Below are positions 1 through 7,996 of a stretch of 64,000 nucleotides of DNA, piece after piece. Positions within the stretch are counted from its first letter, which is position 1; each line of letters opens with the position of its first letter. The position numbers and the translations under genes were made by a program. The notes beneath the pieces were generated by a model. That model made no database searches. It had not been told where the DNA came from and was given only the letters and a program-made list of their open reading frames with translations. The DNA comes from JANMDS01 sp031430575 (GTDB taxonomy: Bacteria; Pseudomonadota; Gammaproteobacteria; Burkholderiales; Casimicrobiaceae), in assembly GCA_031430575.1 (NCBI GenBank), contig JANPBT010000060.1, positions 1-64,000 on the forward strand, written 5' to 3'.

Positions 1-74
1 CTTCCCAACGCCATTGCCTGCGCCTTGAACTCAGCGGTATACCGCCGATTCGCTATCCCTTTTTTCCTTGCCAT
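1..74 (-). CDS. Transposase OrfA, N-terminal fragment (IS3-like)
   Basis: From the ATG at 74-72 the minus strand reads MARKKGIANRRYTAEFKAQA, then MALG. The pattern R-x-Y-[ST]-x-E-F-K-x-x-A is the usual N-terminus of the helix-turn-helix OrfA protein of IS3-family elements. A purine-rich stretch (AAAGGAAT) lies about 10 bases upstream. Only 24 codons are visible, so the subgroup and intactness are unknown. Confidence 0.6.
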   Translation of the reverse strand, partial: MARKKGIANRRYTAEFKAQAMALG

Positions 75-140
75 CTTCTATATTCCTTTCATACCCAAAA
101 TTATCCAACATTTGGTGTACGTGGAATCGGGGCAGGATCA
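1..140 (-). mobile_element. End of an IS3-like insertion sequence (cut by window start)
   Basis: The minus strand carries the beginning of a transposase OrfA-like reading frame. About 45 bases upstream of its start lies a terminal-inverted-repeat-like sequence, TGATCCTGCCCCGATTCC on the minus strand, ending near base 140. The element runs off the window, so the other end, the target duplication and orfB cannot be checked. The outer boundary is placed by the repeat-like end only. Confidence 0.55.
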
Positions 141-154
141 AGCACAGCGGGCAA

Positions 155-196
155 AAAACTGCGCCGCAGGTATTTGCATACCTGCGGCGCAGTTTT
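155..196. terminator. Inverted pair of the dispersed repeat; terminator-like hairpin after hppA
   Basis: A minus-orientation copy (155-173) and a plus-orientation copy (178-196) face each other across a 4-base loop. Read on the minus strand, the strong GC stem follows the hppA stop at 225 and is itself followed by a T-run, as expected for an intrinsic terminator. Both copies carry the AGTTTT flank variant. Confidence 0.75.
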
Positions 197-224
197 GAGT
201 CTTAGATGCGTGTTTCAATCGGTA

Positions 225-2777
225 TTACTGAACCACACTCACTTCAACGCGGCGGGCTTCTTTATTGTCGCCCGTGCCTGATGTTTGCTCGGGCTTTTGC
301 AGCATTAAGCGATCTTCCGGTACGCCAGCGGAAACCAGCATATCGCGCACCATCTTTGCGCGATTTTTAGCCAACTCTTGATTTGCGGCAAGATCGCCTG
401 ATGGATCGTGAAAGCCCGACAATGAGAGCTTGGAGTTCACGCTCGATTTAGCATACGCAACAACATCTTTCACGGTTGCATTTGCATCTGCAGGCAATGC
501 CACTTTGCCAACTTCGAAGTAAAGTTTGGCGTTGCTTGGCTTGGTCAGTGCAGCCGCTGCTGTGGCTGTGGCTGCAGCCGTTGTTGCCACGCTGGTAGCC
601 GTGGCAACAACTGGCGCTGCAACAGCAACGACTGGCGCAGCCGCCGCGACCGCGACTGCAGGTGCCGCGATCGCAACCGCAGCTTTAGCGGGTGCGATCC
701 CTGTTTTTGCAGCATTATTTGGCAATACCGGAATAATCAAGAGTGCAACGATATTAATGATCTTGATCAAGGGATTAACCGCAGGGCCCGCAGTATCTTT
801 ATACGGATCGCCAACGGTATCGCCGGTAACGGCCGCTTTATGCGCTTCCGAGCCTTTGCCGCCGTGATGACCGTCTTCGATGTATTTCTTAGCGTTGTCC
901 CATGCGCCGCCGCCGGTGCACATCGAAATGGCAACGAACAAGCCAGTGATGATGGTGCCCATGAGCAAACCGCCCAATGCTGCTGGCCCTAAGAGCATGC
1001 CCACCGCGATTGGCACGAACACCGGCAACAACGAAGGAATGATCATTTCTTTAATCGCAGAGGTCGTCAACAGATCGACCGCTTTGCCGTATTCTGGCTT
1101 GCCCGTGCCATCCATGATGCCTTTGATTTCGCGGAACTGGCGGCGCACTTCTTCAACCACTGCGCCCGCTGCCCGGCCGACGGCCTCCATCGCCATGGCG
1201 GCGAAGAGGTAAGGAATCAAGCCGCCGATAAAGAGACCGACGATCACTTTATGATCAGACAAATCAAATGCTTGCCCCATCCCGCGCGCTTCCAGGCCAT
1301 GGGTATAGTCTGCGAAGAGTACGAGCGCTGCCAAGCCGGCTGAGCCAATGGCGTAGCCCTTGGTGACCGCTTTAGTCGTGTTGCCAACAGCATCAAGCGG
1401 GTCAGTCACGTTGCGCACTTCTTTTGGCAGATTGCTCATCTCAGCAATGCCGCCAGCGTTGTCGGTGATCGGGCCGTAAGCGTCGAGCGCTACGACGATA
1501 CCGGCCATTGAGAGCATTGCAGTGGCGGCAACCGCGATGCCGTAGAGGCCAGCGCACCAGTAAGCGGCCAAAATTGCAGCGCATACCGACAATACCGGCC
1601 AGGCCGTAGATTTCATTGAGATGCCGATACCGGCGATGATGTTAGTCGCGTGGCCGGTAGTCGATGCTTTGGCGACGTGCCGCACAGGGCCGTATTCGGT
1701 TGCGGTGTAATACTCAGTAATCAAGACCAGCAGCCCGGTGAGCACGATACCGACGATGCATGCACCAAAGAGCGCGTTAGTCGAATAGCCAGTTGCAGCC
1801 GCAATCGGACCCATCATCATATCGGTGATGAAATAAAACGCGATCAACGACAAGACAGCGGCAATGGCCAAGCCTTTGTAAAGCGCGGTCATGATCTTGC
1901 CTTTGCCGCTGTATTTCACAAAGAAGCAACCGATGATCGAAGCGATAATCGATACCGCGCCAAGCGCGAGCGGATACGCAGCCGCGATCGCAGCGTTTGC
2001 CTTCATCAAAATCGCGCCCAAGAGCATTGTGGCGATGATGGTCACTGCATAAGTCTCAAACAAATCAGCGGCCATGCCTGCGCAGTCGCCGACGTTGTCG
2101 CCCACGTTATCAGCGATCACTGCTGGGTTGCGTGGATCATCTTCAGGGATGCCGGCTTCAACTTTACCGACCAAATCAGCGCCTACGTCTGCGCCCTTGG
2201 TGAAAATGCCGCCGCCTAAGCGCGCGAAAATCGAAATCAGCGACGAGCCAAACGCAAAGCCGATGAGGGGCGACATCGCGTGATGCAAGCCTTCTTTCAT
2301 GAGGTTTGGGCTGTGGTGCGCGGTACCGATCAGATACATATAAAAACCAGCGACGCCGAGCAAGCCTAAGCCTACGACCAGCATGCCGGTAATTGCACCA
2401 CCACGAAAGGCCACTGCCAACGCCGCGTTGATGCCATTGCGCGCAGCCTCTGCGGTGCGTACGTTTGCCCGCACCGACACATTCATGCCGATAAAGCCCG
2501 CAGCGCCCGAGAGCACTGCGCCGAGCACAAAGCCGCCAGCAGTGGGCACATCAATGAAAAATGCGATCAATACGGCCAAGATCGCGCCAATGACTGCGAT
2601 CGTTTTGTATTGACGGGAAAGATATGCTTTTGCGCCGGCCTGAATGGCAGCGGCGATTTCTTGCATGCGGGCATTGCCAGCGGGCAGGCGCTCGATCCAC
2701 ATCTTGGACCAAATTCCGTAAATTACCGCCACTGCGCCGCAAATAAGCGCAAGCCAGAGCGCTGATTGAGCTGTCAT
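225..2777 (-). CDS. hppA: Membrane proton-pumping pyrophosphatase with C-terminal OmpA-like domain
   Basis: Hydrolyses pyrophosphate and pumps protons across the inner membrane. Residues 1-690 match the H+-PPase family: the PPi-binding segment DVGADLVGKVE (197-207), the acidic DNVGDNVGD run (223-231) and CTGGGAWDNAKK (620-631). GNTTKAVTKG at 465-474, with Lys469, is the signature of the K+-independent subclass. Unusually, the protein continues through an Ala/Val-rich linker (about 691-745) into an OmpA-like domain (about 749-850) with the N..L...RA..V and ARRVEV motifs that contact peptidoglycan in OmpA/Pal proteins. Family topology puts the C-terminus outside the cytoplasm, which fits. The ATG at 2777 follows AGGAGA with 7-base spacing. 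A repeat-pair hairpin lies downstream. Single-gene transcription is likely. Confidence 0.93.
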   Translation of the reverse strand: MTAQSALWLALICGAVAVIYGIWSKMWIERLPAGNARMQEIAAAIQAGAKAYLSRQYKTIAVIGAILAVLIAFFIDVPTAGGFVLGAVLSGAAGFIGMNVSVRANVRTAEAARNGINAALAVAFRGGAITGMLVVGLGLLGVAGFYMYLIGTAHHSPNLMKEGLHHAMSPLIGFAFGSSLISIFARLGGGIFTKGADVGADLVGKVEAGIPEDDPRNPAVIADNVGDNVGDCAGMAADLFETYAVTIIATMLLGAILMKANAAIAAAYPLALGAVSIIASIIGCFFVKYSGKGKIMTALYKGLAIAAVLSLIAFYFITDMMMGPIAAATGYSTNALFGACIVGIVLTGLLVLITEYYTATEYGPVRHVAKASTTGHATNIIAGIGISMKSTAWPVLSVCAAILAAYWCAGLYGIAVAATAMLSMAGIVVALDAYGPITDNAGGIAEMSNLPKEVRNVTDPLDAVGNTTKAVTKGYAIGSAGLAALVLFADYTHGLEARGMGQAFDLSDHKVIVGLFIGGLIPYLFAAMAMEAVGRAAGAVVEEVRRQFREIKGIMDGTGKPEYGKAVDLLTTSAIKEMIIPSLLPVFVPIAVGMLLGPAALGGLLMGTIITGLFVAISMCTGGGAWDNAKKYIEDGHHGGKGSEAHKAAVTGDTVGDPYKDTAGPAVNPLIKIINIVALLIIPVLPNNAAKTGIAPAKAAVAIAAPAVAVAAAAPVVAVAAPVVATATSVATTAAATATAAAALTKPSNAKLYFEVGKVALPADANATVKDVVAYAKSSVNSKLSLSGFHDPSGDLAANQELAKNRAKMVRDMLVSAGVPEDRLMLQKPEQTSGTGDNKEARRVEVSVVQ

Positions 2778-2850
2778 GATGAGATCTCCTAATTGATGGA
2801 ATTAAATTGCGAATGAAATGCGCTTCCGTTCTGCAAGCCGGGTATTTTTC

Positions 2851-2869
2851 ATACCTGCGGCGCAGATTT
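2851..2869 (+). repeat. Dispersed repeat copy, exact consensus
   Basis: Lies between adk and hppA. A partial opposite half (GCCGGGTAT, 2837-2845) precedes it, so a weaker hairpin is possible. Confidence 0.9.
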
Positions 2870-2940
2870 AACGCTTTTTTTCTTAAATTTGAGACTGGAT
2901 TGTAGCCAGCCGCGCTCCGCGGCCGGGAATTTCGCGTCGA

Positions 2941-3597
2941 TTACGCTTTGAGCGCGCCGAGCACCTGCGCGGTAATCGCGTAAACTTCGCCTACACCGTT
3001 GATTTTGCTGTACTTTGGCGCGCCGGGTGCGCCTGATTTTGCCCACTGCCCATAGTAGCCTAGCAGCACCTCGGTTTGGTCGTGATAAACCTGTAAGCGC
3101 TTTTTGACCGTTTCTTCTTCGTCATCTTTACGCTGCACCAAGGGCTCACCCGTAACGTCATCAGCACCTGCAACTTTGGGGGGATTAAATTTCACGTGAT
3201 ACGTGCGCCCTGAAGGCGCATGCGAGCGCCGCCCGCTCATGCGCTCAACGATATCGGAATCTGGCACAGCGATTTCAAGCACGTAATCAATCGCGACCTG
3301 CGCCGCTTTCATGGCATCCGCTTGCGGCACAGTGCGGGGAAACCCATCAAAAAGGTAACCCTTGGCGCAATCGGATTGCAGCAGCCGATCTTTCACCAGC
3401 GCAATGATTAAATCATCAGATACTAGGCCGCCGGCATCCATGACCGATTTCGCCTGCACGCCCAATGGGCTGCCCGCTTTCACCGCCGCGCGCAGCATGT
3501 CTCCGGTGGAAATCTGCGGAATGCCATAAGCCTCGCAAATCACTTTAGCCTGAGTGCCTTTGCCTGCACCAGGCGGGCCGAGAAGAATCAAACGCAT
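2941..3597 (-). CDS. adk: Adenylate kinase
   Basis: Interconverts ATP + AMP and 2 ADP in the cytoplasm. The protein has 218 residues, the normal length for the long bacterial form. The P-loop GPPGAGKGT is at residues 8-16, the AMP-site segment DGFPRT lies in the middle, and a long LID domain (about 121-160) lacks the four zinc cysteines, as in most Gram-negative enzymes. The start ATG follows AAGGGA. It lies downstream of kdsB in the same orientation, as in other betaproteobacteria, but a plus-strand PEP-CTERM-like gene separates the two here, so adk needs its own promoter. Confidence 0.96.
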   Translation of the reverse strand: MRLILLGPPGAGKGTQAKVICEAYGIPQISTGDMLRAAVKAGSPLGVQAKSVMDAGGLVSDDLIIALVKDRLLQSDCAKGYLFDGFPRTVPQADAMKAAQVAIDYVLEIAVPDSDIVERMSGRRSHAPSGRTYHVKFNPPKVAGADDVTGEPLVQRKDDEEETVKKRLQVYHDQTEVLLGYYGQWAKSGAPGAPKYSKINGVGEVYAITAQVLGALKA

Positions 3598-3722
3598 GAA
3601 ATCCCTTGAATGTCCGTCAGAGGTCGCGGTCTAGAGCCGCATCACAGATCGGAATTTACCGTAAACGGGCGTTTGGATTGGGCAGAACGCGCCTGTCGCG
3701 GACTCCGACGCCCCAATCGGTC

Positions 3723-3740
3723 ATACCTGCGGCGCAGATT
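3723..3740 (+). repeat. Dispersed repeat copy
   Basis: ATACCTGCGGCGCAGATT upstream of adk, between two divergent genes. Confidence 0.9.
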
Positions 3741-3910
3741 GAGTGATTTTGAGGCATCTTGACTGTCGAATTGCCAAATCTGGAACTCGCCCGGCAGCTC
3801 AAAATATCCCCAAAATTTTTAACGCCACGTTGTCGATTTTTCTTACACAACCGCCGCAAACACAAGCGTGCTCCTCTTTAGATTGCTTTGCAATCAATGC
3901 GTTAAAGATG

Positions 3911-3928
3911 CCGGAATGAAGATTGCTT
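3911..3928 (+). promoter_or_regulatory. Candidate sigma-54 promoter
   Basis: GG at 3913-3914, ten bases, then GC at 3925-3926 in the context TTGCTT, 45 bases upstream of the PEP-CTERM-like gene. The GG-N10-GC spacing is the sigma-54 signature, and PEP-CTERM genes are often under PrsR/sigma-54 control. The -24 half is a weak match. Confidence 0.35.
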
Positions 3929-3970
3929 GGTTGTTTCGTGAGTACGTTAACGCTCTTAAAGGGGTAAATC

Positions 3971-4783
3971 ATGAGCAACATCACGAGTTTTAGTCGAAAC
4001 TTGCGCGCTTTGGTTACTGTTGGGCTGCTTGTAACGGGCACTGCGACCCACGCCTTAGTTGTCAACTGGATTGATTGGCAAAGTGCAAGCGCACTCAACG
4101 GCTTTACGGCCGTGGGCACGATCACAACGCCTACATCTACCGTTACTGTGACCTACAACAACCCCAACGGAATTGCTTTTTTCCAAAATGGCGCTGCGGG
4201 CGAGACCGATTATTGGCGTCAAGGCGGTTTTGGGAGTCTCGGGCGCAACGCTGCGACATCGCCTTACACCAGCACAGGCCCGACGGGCGTTGATAACATC
4301 CCTGTCGGTACTGACTTAATTGCGTTGCAATTTGCCGGCACCCAAACGCTCACCTTTTCCGAAGCCATTGCTAATCCTTACTTTTCCTACATTAGCCTGA
4401 ATGGAAATGGCTACGCCTTCAATCAAGATTTCGATATTTTGAGCTTTGGCAATGCGAGCGATGGCAACGACATTGGGTATTGGGGCACGGGCGCTTCCAC
4501 AAAAACAATTTCTGGCGCGGAATATCAATTGCTCGGCACAGGCGAGCCACATGGCACGCTGCGCTTCACCGGATCGTTCAACACCGTGACGTGGCGCAGC
4601 TTGAGCAATGAAAATTGGAATGGATTCACCATTGGCATTCAAGGCACGACCGCGGAAGTTAATCCGTGCGATGTTGATCCAACGCTGCCACAATGTAATG
4701 GCAATTCAGTGCCTGCGCCCGCGCCGCTGATTCTTCTCGCGTTTGGATTAGTTGGATTAGGATTGCGCGCCCGCCGAAATTAG
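3971..4783 (+). CDS. PEP-CTERM-like exported protein
   Basis: A 270-residue secreted protein of unknown role. Residues 1-28 form a signal peptide with a hydrophobic core (LVTVGLLVTGTATHA). The body is rich in Thr, Gly, Asn and aromatic residues and low in charge, as in many beta-sandwich surface proteins. The C-terminus, VPAPAPLILLAFGLVGLGLR then ARRN, has the three-part layout of a PEP-CTERM sorting tag: a proline motif, one membrane helix and an arginine cluster. The motif is VPAPAP rather than the usual VPEP. Such tags are recognised by exosortase/EpsH in polysaccharide-producing cells; no exosortase gene is in the window. AAAGGGG precedes the ATG. It sits between adk and kdsB against their direction, so it looks inserted. 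Confidence 0.75.
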   Translation: MSNITSFSRNLRALVTVGLLVTGTATHALVVNWIDWQSASALNGFTAVGTITTPTSTVTVTYNNPNGIAFFQNGAAGETDYWRQGGFGSLGRNAATSPYTSTGPTGVDNIPVGTDLIALQFAGTQTLTFSEAIANPYFSYISLNGNGYAFNQDFDILSFGNASDGNDIGYWGTGASTKTISGAEYQLLGTGEPHGTLRFTGSFNTVTWRSLSNENWNGFTIGIQGTTAEVNPCDVDPTLPQCNGNSVPAPAPLILLAFGLVGLGLRARRN

Positions 4784-4810
4784 ATTTAGGTCGGCGTCTT
4801 TCTAAAAACC

Positions 4811-4840
4811 AAAACGCCCCACGATCTGGGGCGTTTTCAT
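4811..4840. terminator. Bidirectional intrinsic terminator
   Basis: Stem AAAACGCCCC / GGGGCGTTTT around the loop ACGATCT, with T-rich sequence to the right and A-rich sequence to the left. It can end both the PEP-CTERM-like gene (plus) and kdsB (minus). Confidence 0.85.
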
Positions 4841-4917
4841 TTTTCTAAATTGGTTAAGCGCGCCACTTTTTTACTGCGCGCAGTCGTAACAATCGATAGT
4901 GCGACGCAGACTTGCTG

Positions 4918-5688
4918 CTAATACCTGCGGCGCAGATTTTCATAATCTTCGGGCGTATCAATTCCTGGCGGCAGTGGCGCGTCAATCACGGTGACGGCAA
5001 TGACCACGCCGTTGGCCAGCGCGCGCAATTGCTCCAGAGATTCAGTCGCTTCAAGATTGGCCACAGGCCATCGTGGAAATTGCCGCAAAAATTTGGCGCG
5101 GTAGGCGTAGAGTCCGATATGGCGATACGCTGCGATTTCGCTGGGCAATGCGCCCATTGGTGATGCGTCGTTGGCGAAGGCATCGCGTGCGTACGGAATC
5201 GGTGCGCGGGAAAAATAGAGCGCTTCGCCCGCGCCATTCATCGTAAGTTTCACAACGTTTGGATTGAAAAATTCTTCGCGCGTATGAATGGCGTGGCAGA
5301 CCGTTGCAATCTCCGCACGCGGATTTTGTGCGAGCGTTTGTGCGACTTGATCGATCACTTCAGGCGGGATCAGTGGCTCATCGCCTTGCACATTAACGAC
5401 TATCGTATCGTCTTCCAATGCCAGTAAGTGCGCGGCCTCGCTCAAGCGATCGGTGCCGGTCGGGTGGTGCGTGGCCGTCATCACGAAATCAATCAAATCT
5501 GCGCCGCAGGTATCGGCAATGCGGGCATCATCGGTCGCAACCACGACGCGCGACGCCTGCGAGCGGCGCGCCTGCTCGGCCACGCGCACGATCATCGCTT
5601 TGCCGCCCAAATCAATCAGCGGCTTGCCAGGAAATCGGGTGGAAGCGTAGCGCGCTGGGATGATGACGGTAAAGCCAGCCGCGCTCAC
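4918..5688 (-). CDS. kdsB: 3-deoxy-manno-octulosonate cytidylyltransferase
   Basis: Activates KDO with CTP to CMP-KDO for lipid A-core synthesis. The 256-residue protein begins FTVIIPARYASTRFPGKPL, the nucleotide-binding start of the KdsB family, and contains VNVQGDEPLI (metal/CTP site). The start is GTG at 5688 and overlaps the trm112 stop in a GTGA tetranucleotide, indicating translational coupling. Two repeat copies lie inside: one encodes T-C-G-A-D in the N-terminal half (5495), the other encodes the last residues N-L-R-R-R-Y and touches the stop codon (4921), so this C-terminus is set by the repeat. Confidence 0.96.
   Translation of the reverse strand: MSAAGFTVIIPARYASTRFPGKPLIDLGGKAMIVRVAEQARRSQASRVVVATDDARIADTCGADLIDFVMTATHHPTGTDRLSEAAHLLALEDDTIVVNVQGDEPLIPPEVIDQVAQTLAQNPRAEIATVCHAIHTREEFFNPNVVKLTMNGAGEALYFSRAPIPYARDAFANDASPMGALPSEIAAYRHIGLYAYRAKFLRQFPRWPVANLEATESLEQLRALANGVVIAVTVIDAPLPPGIDTPEDYENLRRRY
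4921..4939 (+). repeat. Dispersed repeat copy at the kdsB 3' end
   Basis: Exact consensus directly next to the kdsB stop; read on the gene strand it gives NLRRRY. Confidence 0.92.
5495..5513 (-). repeat. Dispersed repeat copy inside kdsB
   Basis: AAATCTGCGCCGCAGGTAT on the plus strand; encodes part of DTCGADL in KdsB. Confidence 0.92.
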
Positions 5689-5870
5689 AGCGCTTCTACT
5701 TCCTCAGGGCTCATTTTGCGGGCTTCGTCCTCCAACATGATCGGAATGCCGTCCCGGATCGGGTACGCCAAGCGCGCCGATTTAGAGAGCAACTCGCTCT
5801 TGGTTTTATCGTAAATCAGCGGGCCTTTGGTAATTGGGCAGACTAAAATTTCAAGCAGTTTTGCATCCAT
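5685..5870 (-). CDS. Trm112-like small protein (UPF0434/YcaR type)
   Basis: A 61-residue protein beginning MDAKLLEILVCPITKGPL, the hallmark of the Trm112-like family. The bacterial form keeps only one cysteine of the zinc-ribbon pair (C11-P). In other bacteria it lies between lpxK and kdsB, as here; it starts 5 bases after the lpxK stop and overlaps kdsB by 4 bases. Its molecular role in this operon is not established; the family includes methyltransferase activators. Confidence 0.9.
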   Translation of the reverse strand: MDAKLLEILVCPITKGPLIYDKTKSELLSKSARLAYPIRDGIPIMLEDEARKMSPEEVEAL

Positions 5871-5875
5871 ATTTT

Positions 5876-6868
5876 TTACTCGATGTGTGTAGCCCGCGTT
5901 TCAGCAAGGCGCGAAAGCAACCACTCTACCAAATCGGGCGCGAGCAGCGTTTGGGTTTGCGAAATCCAGATTTCTTTGCGTACCTGCGGCGCAATTTCAG
6001 TGATTTTGACGGCGTCTTTTTCAGTGATGATGATCGCCTCGCCGGGCAAGGCATTGAGCGCCTGCGCGGTAAACGCGAAATGATCAGGAAATGCAAATTC
6101 GCCCGCGATCAATACCTGCGGCGCAGATTTGCGCACTGCGGCAAAAAATCGCGCGGGATTACCGATGCCTGCCACCAGCGCGGTGGGTTTCACCGGGAAC
6201 CCAGCATGCCCCTGAATTGATCGGAAGCCGGTAATTTTGATTTCCATCGTAAATTGCTGCGGGTGAAAGCGCTGCGATGTTGCGCCATTGACCACCACTG
6301 CATCGCATGCCTGCACGCGCGCGACAGGCTCACGCAACGGCCCGGCAGGCAGCAAGCGGCCATTGCCAAATCCGCGTGTGGCATCGATCACACAAATCGA
6401 AATATCGCGCCCGAGCGCGTGATGTTGCAGGGCATCGTCGGCCAAAACGATGCTTACCTGCGGCGCAGATTCGATCAATTTTTGGGCTGCGGCAACCCGA
6501 GACGCGCACACGACCGTTGGAAAGCCCGCTTGCGCATAAAGCAACGGCTCATCGCCACAGGCTTCGCTGCGGGAATGAGCGGTCACAATCAATGGCGACT
6601 TTGGGGACATTGGGTAACCACGGCTGACAATACCTACGGCGCAGTTTTTAGCCGCAAGCGCACGCGCTAGAAATAGCGTGAGTGGAGTTTTGCCCGTGCC
6701 ACCGACGGTGACATTGCCAATCACCACCACGGGCATCGGCAGCGACGAGACTTTACTTGCAAATGCACGGCGAAATTTGATCGCAGCGCCGTAAATCTGC
6801 GCCGCAGGTAAAAGTAGCGCAGTGCGGGCGGTCAGCTTTGGTTGGTACCAATCGTCGATCAGGCTCAC
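5876..6868 (-). CDS. lpxK: Tetraacyldisaccharide 4'-kinase
   Basis: Adds the 4'-phosphate to the lipid A precursor at the inner-membrane face. The protein has 330 residues. The Walker-A-like loop GNVTVGGTGKTP is at 51-62, after an N-terminal membrane-associated helix (about 14-35). DDALQHH is the conserved acidic/His segment. Five copies of the dispersed repeat lie in this single gene (5981, 6112, 6455, 6630, 6793), giving the peptides IAPQV, SAPQV, SAPQV, NCAVGIV and LPAAQI. The frame remains open and the core motifs are intact, so the insertions appear tolerated. Second gene of the trm112-kdsB run; exbD lies 30 bases upstream. Confidence 0.95.
   Translation of the reverse strand: MSLIDDWYQPKLTARTALLLPAAQIYGAAIKFRRAFASKVSSLPMPVVVIGNVTVGGTGKTPLTLFLARALAAKNCAVGIVSRGYPMSPKSPLIVTAHSRSEACGDEPLLYAQAGFPTVVCASRVAAAQKLIESAPQVSIVLADDALQHHALGRDISICVIDATRGFGNGRLLPAGPLREPVARVQACDAVVVNGATSQRFHPQQFTMEIKITGFRSIQGHAGFPVKPTALVAGIGNPARFFAAVRKSAPQVLIAGEFAFPDHFAFTAQALNALPGEAIIITEKDAVKITEIAPQVRKEIWISQTQTLLAPDLVEWLLSRLAETRATHIE
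5981..5997 (+). repeat. Dispersed repeat copy inside lpxK (diverged)
   Basis: TACCTGCGGCGCAATTT; one change in the right core arm. Encodes IAPQV in LpxK. Confidence 0.75.
6112..6130 (+). repeat. Dispersed repeat copy inside lpxK
   Basis: Exact consensus; encodes KSAPQV in LpxK. Confidence 0.92.
6455..6471 (+). repeat. Dispersed repeat copy inside lpxK
   Basis: TACCTGCGGCGCAGATT; encodes ESAPQV in LpxK. Confidence 0.9.
6630..6647 (+). repeat. Dispersed repeat copy inside lpxK (diverged)
   Basis: ATACCTACGGCGCAGTTT; one core change, AGTTTT flank variant. Encodes NCAVGI in LpxK. Confidence 0.75.
6793..6810 (-). repeat. Dispersed repeat copy inside lpxK
   Basis: AAATCTGCGCCGCAGGTA on the plus strand; encodes LPAAQI near the LpxK N-terminus. 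Confidence 0.92.
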
Positions 6869-6898
6869 AGGCGCACGCCTCGCAACGAAATAATACGG

Positions 6899-7327
6899 CT
6901 ACTTCGCTTTTGGCGCGGTCTGCGTCGCGAAGGTAATTTGATTCAGCTGCGCCAATCGCGCGGCTTCCATCACATTGATCACCGATTGATGGGTTGCCTG
7001 CGCATCGGCATTGATAATCACCACCGGGTCTACCGCGCCTTGCGCGGCTGCTTTGAGTGCTTCAGCGAGCGATGCAACGCCGCCCGCAATATTAACCACT
7101 TGCTTATTGATCGCGATCCGGCCGCCGGAATCAACGCCAACATTAATTTCTTTCGGGCGCTTGGCCTGCTCCTGCGCATCGGCATCGGGAAGTTGAATTT
7201 TCAGTTCACTAAATTTGGAATAGGTGGTCGTTGCCATCACAAAAATGAGCACGACCAACAACACATCGATCAACGGGATGAAGTTAATCTCAAGCTCTTC
7301 GCGATGCCGCCCACGCCGAAAATTCAT
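6899..7327 (-). CDS. exbD: ExbD/TolR-family biopolymer transport protein
   Basis: Energy-coupling partner of ExbB in the inner membrane, transmitting the proton-motive force to TonB or Tol partners. The protein has 142 residues: a short cytoplasmic N-terminus, then one membrane helix with the conserved acidic residue in INFIPLIDVLLVVLIF (Asp21), then a periplasmic domain. It overlaps the end of exbB by 4 bases, indicating coupled translation. The pair heads the lpxK operon, an arrangement common in betaproteobacteria. No tonB is visible nearby, so ExbD versus TolR cannot be settled from context. Confidence 0.93.
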   Translation of the reverse strand: MNFRRGRHREELEINFIPLIDVLLVVLIFVMATTTYSKFSELKIQLPDADAQEQAKRPKEINVGVDSGGRIAINKQVVNIAGGVASLAEALKAAAQGAVDPVVIINADAQATHQSVINVMEAARLAQLNQITFATQTAPKAK

Positions 7328-7932
7328 TTGTGTTTATCACCATGAATGGTGTTGACCATGCGCAAGGCTTGCTGCTCCATTTCGACCAATAAACCATCGA
7401 TCTTGCTGCGAAAGTAGCGATAAGCGATCAGCGCAGGCACCGCGACAATGATGCCCATCGCGGTGTTGTAGAGCGCGACCGAAATTCCCGATGCCAGCTG
7501 CGTCGGGTTAATGCCTGCAGCTTGATTCGAGCCAAATATTTCGATCATGCCCACAACAGTGCCCAAAAGCCCAACCAGCGGCGCGGCGGTAGCGATCGTA
7601 CCGAGCATGTTGAGAAAGCGCTCTAACTGATGCCCAACGGCATTGCCAGTTTCTTCGAGCGACTCTTTGACGACTGCCCGCGAGCTTTTGATATTGGCCA
7701 AGCCTGAAGCGAGCACTTGACCGAGCGGGCCTTGATTGGCCGCCAGCTCGACTAATTGCGGGCTCAGGCCCACGCGTTTGTATTCAGCGATGACTTTATC
7801 AGTCAGCCCGGGCGGGCAGACGACCTGCTCACGCAGCGTCCACGTACGCTCAATGATGAGCGCGACGACAATGACTGACATCAAAATCAATGGCCAGATC
7901 GGCCAGCCTGCAGCTTGAATGATGGACCACAT
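7324..7932 (-). CDS. exbB: ExbB/TolQ/MotA-family proton channel protein
   Basis: Forms the proton-conducting inner-membrane complex with ExbD. The protein has 202 residues: an N-terminal membrane helix (about 9-27), a large cytoplasmic loop, and two further helices including TAAPLVGLLGTVVGMIEIF and VPALIAYRYF, the typical MotA/TolQ/ExbB signature. First gene of the operon exbB-exbD-lpxK-trm112-kdsB. The intergenic region upstream (7933-7996) separates it from paaK, which is co-oriented. Confidence 0.93.
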   Translation of the reverse strand: MWSIIQAAGWPIWPLILMSVIVVALIIERTWTLREQVVCPPGLTDKVIAEYKRVGLSPQLVELAANQGPLGQVLASGLANIKSSRAVVKESLEETGNAVGHQLERFLNMLGTIATAAPLVGLLGTVVGMIEIFGSNQAAGINPTQLASGISVALYNTAMGIIVAVPALIAYRYFRSKIDGLLVEMEQQALRMVNTIHGDKHK

Positions 7933-7996
7933 AGTTTGCGCGTCTTTCGAAATGCGATGATCTAGAGAATGACGCGATGATAACGCAGAGCACCAT

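Larger units (their letters stand above)
3598..3970. other. Intergenic region between adk and the PEP-CTERM-like gene
   Basis: Divergent promoters for adk and the PEP-CTERM-like gene are expected here. It contains one repeat copy (3723) and a GG-N10-GC element (3913). I see no convincing gene: short frames at 3656-3865 and 3799-4125 have no recognisable features. Confidence 0.5.

Noticed and set aside
526..867. Ala-rich plus-strand frame antisense to hppA
   Set aside because: It mirrors the Ala/Val linker codons of HppA and has no independent start signal.
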